Shown here: one piece after another, positions 55,399 to 64,000 of the stretch
Layout of the letters: the number at the start of each line of letters is the position of its first letter
Position numbering within the stretch: the stretch's first letter is position 1
Assembly (NCBI GenBank): GCA_020747065.1
Contig: JAGMVK010000013.1
Span: 372,001-436,000, forward strand
DNA length: 64,000 nt
Direction of reading: 5' to 3'
Source of the DNA: Cadophora sp. MPI-SDFR-AT-0126
Taxonomy: Eukaryota; Ascomycota; Leotiomycetes; Helotiales; Ploettnerulaceae
Notes under the pieces: model-generated
Databases searched by the model: none
Seen by the model: the letters and a program-made list of their open reading frames with translations, nothing else
Told to the model about the DNA's origin: nothing
Program-made: the position numbers and the translations under genes

Positions 55399-56228
55399 CT
55401 TTGGCAAGTCGAGTCAAGGAACGGTAATGAAGGTAGGCTGGAAAATTGAAGAAAGACGAAGATGAAAGAGAAGTAGTAGTTGGAACGATTACAAAGTTAC
55501 TTCAGATGAGCACCTTCTTGATTATAATGCCAACCAGCCAATACAAAACGTTTGCGAAATTCAGACGACATACAATTAATCGAAATGGGATCTAATGTTA
55601 GCTATCTCCATCTAAGATAGACGTTCATCACGCCTTCTGGGGATGCTGAAGCTACCCCATTCTTGATGTTATTGCTGAGCCAATCACTGACAATTGCGCA
55701 AAATCAGCTAGATCCACAATGCAGGAGTCCTCTTTGAACAGTTATGGCCCTTGGGTCTCAGTCCCGAAGTTTGGACCAATGGATATCGAATGCGAAGTGC
55801 CTACCTTTGTCAACAACAAATATCCTCAGCAGATCTAGTAGTAATAGCTCCACAATAGTCTTTCCAAGCTCAGCAAACAGTTTGATCCAGGACCGAAACC
55901 ATGGGACCAAGAAGGAGATGTCTTTTCTTATCTTCCCGGGAGCGAAAACTACTTCTGGAGATCGCCAATCAGCACTGTTTCCGGAAATCATGTACAGGAT
56001 TCCCCATGGAGCTGCTGAGCCGCAAAAGTTTACGGTTACCTCTCCTTTCTCAATGCACGACGACGACAGCTTAGCTTCAAGTACTGCTATCTGCCCAGAA
56101 CCTCTTGCCAGTGAAAAGCTATAAAGCGTTCTCGATTCCTTTCCAGTATCCATTCGTCAATCCTTCTTCTCTATATCGTTTTGAAGTTTTTGCTATCGTC
56201 CAAGGAAGCAGACTCGGTACCTTCAAAT
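55399..56228. other. Divergent promoter of amidase and permease relic
   Basis: 830 bases between two heads. Opposing frames at 55744-56124 and 55758-56153 are open but have no motif. An AGATAG motif near 55615 could serve nitrogen control of the amidase. Confidence 0.4.
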
Positions 56229-57905
56229 ATGGCTATTGATATGGAAAAGTGTGGTACTCCTGGCGAGGATGTTACGTCTGCTACTCTCAGCATCAAGGTC
56301 AGAGATGACACAAACTTGCCGATCAAGCACCGCGAGATATCGGCTGGGACCTCTACCAAGCCGCTCTCTTGATAGATCCGACCGAACGAGAAGTCATTGC
56401 CAAACGTGTGAAATTGAAGCTCGATTCCATTCTGCTTCCTCTTGTGAGTGATAGATGCTCCGGAAGCGTCTTACTCCTTACTAATCTATGGACGGATGTG
56501 CTTCATGTATCTCATGAGCTTCTTGGACAAGACGTCGCTGAATAATGCGAACGCTTATGGTGTTCAAAATGATTTAGGTTTCGTTGGGAACTAGTAAGTT
56601 CCTGCAGGCATGAAGCCCTGCAATGCCCAATGCCATGGTTGACATTCTCCCGCTATTCGCCGTTTGCGCATATCCGATGAGTCTAACTCTATAGAAGTTA
56701 CCCATAGGAAAGTTCATCGCAATTGCTCTGATGATTTGGGGTGGCATTCTGATGTGCACCACTGCCGTCCAGAACTTGGCCGGATTGATGGTTCTAAGAT
56801 TTCTTCTCGGACGCACAGAAGCATGTATCGGATCTGCCTGGATGTTGGTGACGAGTATGTTCTGGACGAGAAGGGAGCAGCCCTTCGGAATGAGTTGGTG
56901 GCTCGGGTGTGATGGGATAGCAGTGCTGATGGATGCTGGGATCTCATGGGGACTGGGTTATGCAACACACTTATTGCTCCCTGGCGGCTTATATTCCTTG
57001 CGAGTCCCTCTGAAAGCACATCATTTCATATCGATAATGTACTGAATGTCGAATTCTAGGTCATCGGATCTATCAGCTTCGGTCTCGGTATCGTCGCGTT
57101 GATCATTCTGCCTTCCTCGCCATTACAATACATCTTTCTCAAGCCCGATAAGAAGATCGTAGCGGTATGGCGTGTCGCTGATAACAAAATGGAAGTCAAG
57201 AATGAGAAAGTCCAAATCCACCAAATCAAAGAAGCTGCCTGGGATGCCAAGATGTACTTCGTTGCCATGCTCTCCCTCATGATCGACATCCTCAATGGCT
57301 CAGTCGCAAACTTCTTCAGTGCTCTGCTAGCTGGGTTCGGTTACGACAGCCAAAAAGTCCTCATGTACAAACTTCCAGGAGGAGCATTCGCTCTCATCTG
57401 CACGACTTTCGGCGGCCTCCTTGGTTCCTATATCCCAGGTATCCTCTGCTTGCCCAGCATCCTCGCCCTGCTTCCCGGACTCGCAGGTATGATTGGCATA
57501 GCAACCATCTCGCTTGACCACCAACTCGCACTCACAGCCTGCGCCTGGCTCCAAAGCATCCTCGTCCTCGCCATCATCCTCAACTGATCGATCGTCGCCT
57601 CCAACTTCGCGGGCAACACCAAGCGTGCCGCAGCTAACGGCGTGCTCTTCGTCTATTTCGGCATCGGAAACATCGTTGTCCCATTCTTGTTCCTGCCGGG
57701 AGAGAAACCGAGATATTTGACTGCTATCAAGGTTCTGGCGGGGATGTATGCTGGTTGTATCTTGATCGTGGCGGGTTTGTATGTCACGATGGCGACGGAG
57801 AATAGGAGGAGGGATCGGAATCCGGTGTTACAGGGTGATGGGACGGAGGAAGGCTTTGCGGATATGACGGATAAGGAGAATAAGGCTTTTCGCTACAAGT
57901 TGTAG
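56229..57905 (+). pseudogene. Dal5-type (allantoate permease family) MFS transporter, disrupted
   Basis: Clear family blocks appear in several frames: DIGWDLYQAALLIDPTEREV, FMYLMSFLDKTSLNNANAYG, LPIGKFIAIALMIWGGILMC, LAGLMVLRFLLGRTEACIGS, GFGYDSQKVLMYKLPGGAFA and ASNFAGNTKRAAANGVL. They follow the order of anion:cation symporters that import allantoate, ureidosuccinate, nicotinate or dipeptides. Breaks seen are a frame change before DIGWDL; a missing AG acceptor before the MCFMYLM exon; TAG where Gln is expected just before KLPIGKF; a frame change between GYATH and APWRLIFL; a GC donor after that; and TGA where Trp is expected after ILN. The TM2 region between GNY and KLPIGKF is garbled. Together these exclude a full transporter. 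The head-to-head amidase is intact. Confidence 0.82.
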
Positions 57906-58993
57906 ATTTCAATCGTTGAGGAGTGCACCTATAGGCAGATTTTGGGGATTGTAGAGATGCCTCAATCGTGCATATCACTTGAGCAGAACGTAAGAATATG
58001 CACATGTTTCGCGTTTCTGAAGATCTCCACTTTTAATGACGGTCACTAATTATAGAATGATCGAGTTCTTGTTCGACTGATCTCTGATGTGGCTGATCCA
58101 TCGGCAAAACCGCAACGTCAGTCGAATGTTGACATTCGCACGTGATCAGCTCTCCTGGATTTGACTTGATTAGGTAGTCCTCGTTGAAACATCGTCAATA
58201 GTTAGCGAGAGCTGCTTTCACCCTCTTGAGATGACATTCCGAGAAATGCTTCTCAAGATACGGTACTTGATCAATGGCCTCCGTGACCAAACAGGGGTTT
58301 CCCAAGAACTACTCGCTAGCGAGGCGTGTTCAAGACATCACTTCCTGATAATGAGCAATGTATAACACTAAACATAGTCTTGCTAGCAATTCTGTCTATT
58401 GATGACGATGCTGTGGCCAGACCGGCCGTTTCCAAGGTACTTCGTCATCCCAGTAATGCACTTCCAAGAAAGGCTGAGTCGGGGTCAACTAAGCTAGTCC
58501 AGTATTCCATTGGGGAAAGATATTCTGATCGTAGTTAGATGTGTTTCATGATCGTTAGTAATTGTTCTGTTTATCTCAAAAGGCTCGATGAGAGGGAAAT
58601 AGTATCAAGTCCGTCAATCTCGTGCCTCGGGGTTCTGAACTTATAATCTGGGCACATCATTTTTTCTTGTTTACTACGGTGGCAACGTCTCTAAAGTTTT
58701 GTACATTCTTTCCCTATGGAAGCACAACTCTTATGATTATGAAGAGGGATTTTATAAATAAGATCCTGAAAGAAATGAAACTGTGACTTACTTTCTAGTT
58801 GCATAGACAATTATCGAAAAGAAAAGACGGCTTGAAGTGACGCCAAAGAAGACTCCAAAAAAAAAAAAAAAATTGCTCGAAGAACTGGGGAAGTTACTTA
58901 GGATACATATACAGTTATGATACAGAGTAGTAGCACAGTCACATCCTCGGCAGACAGTCAGAATCAAGGCTTACAACGACGTCCTCTTTCCTT
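57906..58993. other. Intergenic between convergent 3' ends
   Basis: About 1.1 kb between the permease relic and the DUF2237 stop. It contains a run of 17 A. No gene is supported. Confidence 0.5.
58857..58873 (+). repeat. A17 homopolymer
   Basis: Seventeen consecutive A. It lies outside any gene, with no adjacent target-site duplication or retroelement sequence that I can see. Confidence 0.85.
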
Positions 58994-59943
58994 CTATGTA
59001 CCATTCTGGTCTCTGGTCGTCATGCTCCCTCTTCCACTCATTTCCGTGCTTTCTTTGACAGCACCTCCCATCCCACCACTACCTTGAGCAACATTACTTG
59101 CATTACCCACTTCAGGCTCGGCAGCATATCTAGAATGCACATGTTAGCCTCCATCCTCAAGAGCTCAACTCAATCTCGACATCCTGCTTTCTCACTCCTC
59201 CCCCTCATTTCCCAAGCCATATCATCCATTCAAACGCACCCTCACTCCAAACATGCTCCAGGTATATACATACTCCCTCATGCACCTTCAACCACTCCAC
59301 TTCATACCCACCAGACGAAAACAAGAATCAAAATCAAAGCCAAATCTCAAAGCTCAAAACACTCACTTCTTCAACTCCGCCAACCCAACAACATCCAGCG
59401 CCCTCTCACTCGTCGCATGCAAATGCACCCTCGGCACCACACTCGCCTTGGCCCCATCCCCAGCCTCAACATTCGAATTCGCGTGATCAACGGCTTCCTT
59501 CCAGCGTGCGGCGCAGAGACACCATTTGCAGCCTGCGGTGAGCCCGATGCTGCGCAGGTTGTTGCCGCGTGAGGCGGTGAAGTCGAGGAAGGGGTCGGTG
59601 AGTGTTGCTTAAGGGGGGAAGGGCAATGTTAGTTGAAGATTTTGGGGATGGGGATGGGGAGGTGAGGAAAGGAAGGAAGGAGAGAAGTATACCAGCGACT
59701 GAGTGGTTTCCTGTGTCGTCGGGTCCAACGTCGCAGTAGCCGTTACGGTAGAAACCTGTCATGGGTTGCTTGCTGAAGAGACTGAGGGGCTTTTTGAAGA
59801 CTGAGGGATTGGTAAGTACAATGTACAGGGACATCTAATTCAACAGTAACAGCCAATTGAGAGCTTGAAGAAAGATGCAAATGAAGGTAGTATGACTTAC
59901 CATTGAGAGATTGGTGAGCTTTTCCTGCCTGTGAAGCTGCCAT
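58994..59943 (-). CDS. DUF2237 family protein
   Basis: Four exons (59901-59943, 59693-59800, 59367-59607, 58994-59129) join in phase to 175 residues. The family blocks are SLNVFKKPLSLFSKQPMTGF, YRNGYCDVGPDDTGNHSVAA, LTDPFLDFTASRGNNL, then GCKWCLCAARWKEA and HATSERALDVVGLAELKKY. This matches DUF2237, a small conserved family in bacteria and fungi with invariant Cys (here in CDVG, GCKW and CLCA), function unknown. Intron 1 is 100 bp; its acceptor was set at CCCTCAG because it restores NVFKKPL. The last intron (59130-59366) is 237 bp. If it is kept, TGA follows LKK directly and the protein is about 45 residues shorter. The spliced tail (YAAEPEVGNASNVAQ) is polar. No signal peptide. Confidence 0.87.
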
Positions 59944-61242
59944 GTTTGGTTTGTGGAGAGTGAAGAAGTGGAATGATGGAAGAGATTGGAAATAAGAGAA
60001 AGGTTTCAATGTTCAATTGAGCAATTGAGTAGTTGAGAATGAGAAGGATATGAAATGTACTCTACTGTATTGTGATCGTACTGTACCATTGACAGAATAT
60101 TTCATGCTCGTCGTCGATATCGATGCACTAACAAACCCCTCCAAGGATATCATGACGTTGACCCCAAATGCTGCAGGGTCCCGTTAGTGAAGGTCGCCAC
60201 CAGATCGATGGTCCCTTCCCCTCAGCGGCGGAATCGTAGTAGCTCCAAGCAATCGGTAGAGAGCCTTCAGTAGGGAGGTACTTGTAGCAGTGACACGAAC
60301 CCCCCAGTGCTCCTTGAATTCGAACGAAGACGAAGAACTTGTGGCGTGTACTACTTCAGCTTTGTACAACGTCCCATCACATCTACCAATCGACGTCGTC
60401 CTCCTCTGTGCCATTCAGAGACGAAACGTGACCCTCGCTGCCAACCATACCATGCCATTCTCCTCTTAGCGAGATTCCCTCCCCGAATCCCCAAGCCAGC
60501 CTACTTGTACCCACCCCTCTCCAAGCACAGGGCAGGACAGCATGCCCGTGCCCTCCATCGCAACCTAAAATAGAAAGAACCCTTGCACTCGCAAATAGTT
60601 GGATCCTCACCTCACGTCCCTTTCAAACCATCTGATACAGATCCCCAGAGGTTTAATATATATCAGTCAAACCAAACCAAACCGAACCATTGAGGTTAAT
60701 TTTCTTTTTCAAGGAAGGGGGAGAAGGGAGTCGCTTGGATGAACGGAACAGGTGGAAAGGAGCGGAATAGAGGGAAAGAGAGAAAAGCCAATTGTTGCAA
60801 CGAGATCTAGATCGTAAAGTGGTTAGGTGGTGCAGACAAGCTGCCGTGCAGTGCGTCGTCAGGAACGAGGCAGGTGCTTCCGAAGCGTTGATTGATGGTT
60901 GAATGGTTGATGGATAATGATCGGTCGGCTACTCTTCCGGAGACTAAGTGGGAGTGGGAGGGGTTGGGGCTAGTTGTGCTGGATAGAGGTTCGGGTCTTT
61001 GCGTACGACCGGAAGCTCACGATGTTCCCGTGGAATGGAGTGAGTTCAGTGAGTCTAAAAATGATGGGTGGTGGTGGTGGGATGTTTCCACATGCCCATG
61101 AATTTATTTCCCTATAGAAGGTCTTTCAATTCGGACTCGAGAAGGTGCCAGGAGCACGAGCGACAGCAGGAGCTTCAAAACCTGGAGTGGAGGAAAGCAA
61201 AGCAAAGTACGGAGTCAAGCGGATAGGCATGATCCACACAAG

Positions 61243-61258
61243 CAGTCAGTCAGTCAGT
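61243..61258. repeat. (CAGT)4 tetranucleotide repeat
   Basis: Four perfect units in noncoding sequence. Confidence 0.8.
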
Positions 61259-61448
61259 CCGTCAACTCGCTGGGAGCGCCTATCGATAAAATCCAGCCAG
61301 GTACCTACCGAGCTTTACCCCACCTCGTCCCGGCTCATTGGCTTCGGTGGTCATGCAGAGAAGTGCACAGGGTATGGAAGAGCACATTAGCAGGGGAGGC
61401 GGGCCGCCGGCGAGGGTATGGTAGGGATTGGTAGGGTCGGCCTCGTGA

Positions 61449-61464
61449 GAACGAACGAACGAAC
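61449..61464. repeat. (GAAC)4 tetranucleotide repeat
   Basis: Four perfect units in noncoding sequence, 190 bases from the CAGT repeat. Confidence 0.8.
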
Positions 61465-64000
61465 GGGAGGTGACGATGTGATGGGTGATGGCTTGTCTCC
61501 ACCAGCGGTTCGGGAGTCGAAATGTTTGGTGACTGGGAGAGACGAGAGATATGTGATATCAATTCATCAACCTCTGCAGTGAAGAACAAGCTGGACCTTA
61601 GAACAGAATTGACGACTGCTTCTTTTAAGATGGAGAAGAAATACCAGAGCAAGCAGTAGGTCGGCAATTCCTGCACGCCACATGCTATGTTGGGATAGAT
61701 CGATCGCCCTCCGCATGCTTTGCAACTGAATCCATTGTGAACATGCTTGGAAGGTAAGAAACCGGAACCCAGAACCAATCCAAATTCCACAGCTCAGCTG
61801 AAAAAGCCATATTATGAGACCACAGGGAATTCACATGTGCGAGTAGTAAGAAGAGGGAGAATGGCAAGCTGGGCTGATATCAGACGAGAAAATCCCTTCC
61901 CAACTCCGCAGCTCAGCTCATCTTCTCTATAGGGCAGAGAGCTCTTTGGCAACCAAGACCCCGATCTGACGGCGTGCTGTTCGGTTCGGGGAGGATAACT
62001 TGGTAAGATACTAAGTTGGAACGAGGGCGCCGCTTTGATTGGATGGGAGGACGTGATTTCTTTGGGATGCGCACAGGGTAGGTACGGTGCTGGCTCGTCT
62101 TATCTTTCTTTCCCTCTCTGTCGTTTTCACATGTGGCATATACGGGTAAGGAGATTTGATTCGATGATGTACAGTATTGGTATGTTGCTGGTGTAGGGAC
62201 TTTTGGTTCTTGGTCTTTGGTGCTGACGAATGATATGTTGTGGTGAACAGACTGATGATGGAATTTGACTTGATATCAGGACTGTCCTGGTGCTTATGTA
62301 TGCATGCATGCACCTACGCATGCACGTATCGGCATTATTCTAGAAAAATTTTGTCGTTCTGTGCAGCAGGTACGTTTGTACTCGGGAGAGTCCGTCATGC
62401 TATGCCATTTGAGTTCAATTTGGAAGGTTGAGACTTCCACCGTTTCTGTAGAAATTAGATTGGGATGCGAGGAAGGAGCTTCCCTTCTCGGATTGAAACA
62501 AAAGTCAATTATATCGGAGAAGCTTCTCTGGAATGATGTCCTCACCGGCAGATTCAAAGTTCACCGGCAGATTGAATGATGGAATCGTTTGAGTTCCACC
62601 TAAGACAATTCGGCCGGAAGAGGGGAGTAGAGACATCCATTGAGAGCTTTGAAATATCTGCCTTGCTTGCATTCCTTCAGGGGTACGTACAATACATAAA
62701 CAAATGAATCGATGTACCGAGGGATTAGCCTCGCGATCTAAGAAATTCGGCGCGGATACGATGCGATGAACATTCGGTTGGTTGAGAAGCACGGATGATT
62801 CTGAAGCAGCGGTTTGTGGTGGAGATGGGGGATGGTTTGTTTCAACTTTGAGTGCCTGAGCAGGTAGAGTTCTTCACGGGGCTCGGGTACAGTTGATGTC
62901 GCATGCGTGCTGTGTGATAAAGTAATTCGAATATTGAGACGAGAAAGGCAAACACAAAAGTACACATCTGTGCAAGAGAGAATTGGAACTCTGCTGTGTT
63001 TTCAGATGTTTCTTAACGGTATGAAGTGCGTCGGTGTGTATCCACGAGTCGCGCTTCTTAACACCGCTGCCAGTCAAAATGGCTAGGATCTGGTTTGATG
63101 TCCTGCGAAAGACAAAGTGAAAGTCACAACTGAGAAATCTCTGTCGGCACACTGCCGACCACGGATGCCGTAGTCGATGATTTGCAGAAAAGATAGCCTT
63201 ATGGTGGCGTAGAGGTGGGTTGATAGACAGACCGCTGGGCTGGGCTGAGAGGAAGCTGAGGTTGGGGGCATCAGATAATCGCCGAGTCCTTGATGGGACG
63301 GGGGCGTGGCGAGCTTGAAGGGCAGTCTGCAGATACGGTTTGCTGACATTCATATTTGCTTGACGTTGCTTGCTGATTAGGATAGTGATGTCTGGAGATG
63401 CATTGGGGCCTGGTTATGCCCTCGATGCCCTCTGTTCGTCTTCTTGCTGACAAAAATATAAGACTTCGGCCCTTTACAATGAGGTGCGGTTGCGCAAGGC
63501 GTTGGATTCGAAGGCGAGGCTTTACTTTTCCGTCCCTTTCTGGCATGGCCAAGGGCAGCACTTGGTGTTTAGTTTCGATTTCTTGCAACCTTCACAGCAG
63601 CTCAATCCTGGACTTGCAGAGGGCGTGCCAGAGACTCGGCATCCTGATACCGTACCACATCTCAGAGGACCGAGGGTGTTCCCTCCACACACGATGCCAT
63701 GGGCTTGTACTTGTGGAACGGTAAAATATCATTCGGGGAGCAAGCGAGATACCATCATACCTTAGGCTTTGTGACCCTCCAGATGGTCCAGGTAGGTTGA
63801 GGTTTAATTCGTTCATGCGGAGGCTCTTTCCCGTGGGATTGGGCACCGGAGACGGAGGAGGGAGGCGAGGAGGGAGGGGGGTGTTACAGACGCGACGAAA
63901 CTCGGATGGGGCATCCGTGAAATCTAAAGGAAACACCAGATATATCTCTCGGCTTTGAATTTTGTCTGGCTCTGAGGGAAATTGGAGTGTATCACTCTGG

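Larger units (their letters stand above)
59944..64000. other. 4-kb region without a recognisable gene
   Basis: Both strands have many frames of 60-160 codons, none with a domain, signal peptide or consistent splicing. Simple repeats occur: CAGT units at 61243-61258, GAAC units at 61449-61464, and a TGCA/CATG alternation near 62297-62335. It may be the long upstream region of a regulatory gene beyond the window, or hold a noncoding transcript. Confidence 0.4.

Noticed and set aside
55758..56153. 131-codon minus frame with a hydrophobic patch, opposed by a 126-codon plus frame
   Set aside because: Both lie in the divergent promoter between amidase and permease relic; no motif and no conserved start context.
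58857..58873. Poly-A run considered as the tail of a retroelement
   Set aside because: No target-site duplication or element sequence was seen next to it.
61335..61867. Minus-strand frames with a hydrophobic start resembling a secreted protein
   Set aside because: The hydrophobic start is short, the two frames overlap without a joining intron, and the rest is random in composition.
1..64000. tRNA, rRNA, CRISPR and transposon signatures
   Set aside because: None could be recognised by eye. A covariance-model and repeat search would be decisive and was not possible here.

Overview
The window is nuclear DNA of a filamentous ascomycete (Pezizomycotina). The evidence is short GT-AG introns (mostly 45-100 bp, with CTAAC/CTGAC-type branch sites), Zn2Cys6 regulators, a fungal 2EXR-domain protein, a fungal DUR3 urea permease, MCR1 and a mitochondrial processing peptidase. 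A Leotiomycetes-like source is my guess from protein style only; no marker gene here settles it. I see no tRNA, rRNA, transposon or CRISPR.

Layout, left to right. 1-285: last part of the beta mitochondrial processing peptidase. 1053-2940 (-): four-exon cytochrome P450. 2941-5922: empty. 5923-7687: a protein with two SAP motifs. 9116-11184: a secreted protein with a PKD/REJ-like domain. 11834-13950: a membrane-anchored beta-propeller protein of the type often labelled saponin hydrolase. 14423-16110 (-): SAP protein with an RRM-like C-terminus. 16891-17961 (-): NADP-dependent alkenal/quinone-type reductase. 17962-24452: mostly empty, with one small ORF. 24453-26750: a 765-residue low-complexity protein. 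26955-27705 (-) and 28939-29895 (+): an inverted pair in which a broken, core-deleted SprT-like copy sits beside an apparently intact SprT-like metalloprotease gene. 30269-32294: GH31 alpha-glycosidase. 33514-34259: a third SAP protein. 34909-35964 (-): 2EXR protein. 36440-38445: seven-exon Zn2Cys6 factor, convergent with a DHA1 drug/polyamine-type MFS exporter (38903-40859). 41339-42521 (-): MCR1. 44678-47133 (-): DUR3 urea transporter with GATA sites upstream. 49340-50263: stand-alone CinA domain. 51820-53413: second Zn2Cys6 factor. 53622-55398 (-): acetamidase-type amidase. 56229-57905: wreck of a Dal5-family permease. 58994-59943 (-): DUF2237 protein. 59944-64000: no recognisable gene.

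Functional themes. Nitrogen scavenging is the clearest: DUR3 with GATAAG motifs, then a regulator, an amidase and a dead allantoate-permease relative side by side. A second theme is three SAP-motif genes within 28 kb that share only the motif and a charged or coiled stretch. The most unusual item is the SprT-like pair: one copy keeps HExxH, while its neighbour has lost about 120 residues containing the active site and carries a frameshift.

All gene models were spliced by eye. Exon phases sum to whole codon numbers in every multi-exon model given as intact. Family assignments rest on motifs and remembered family features; no database search was run.
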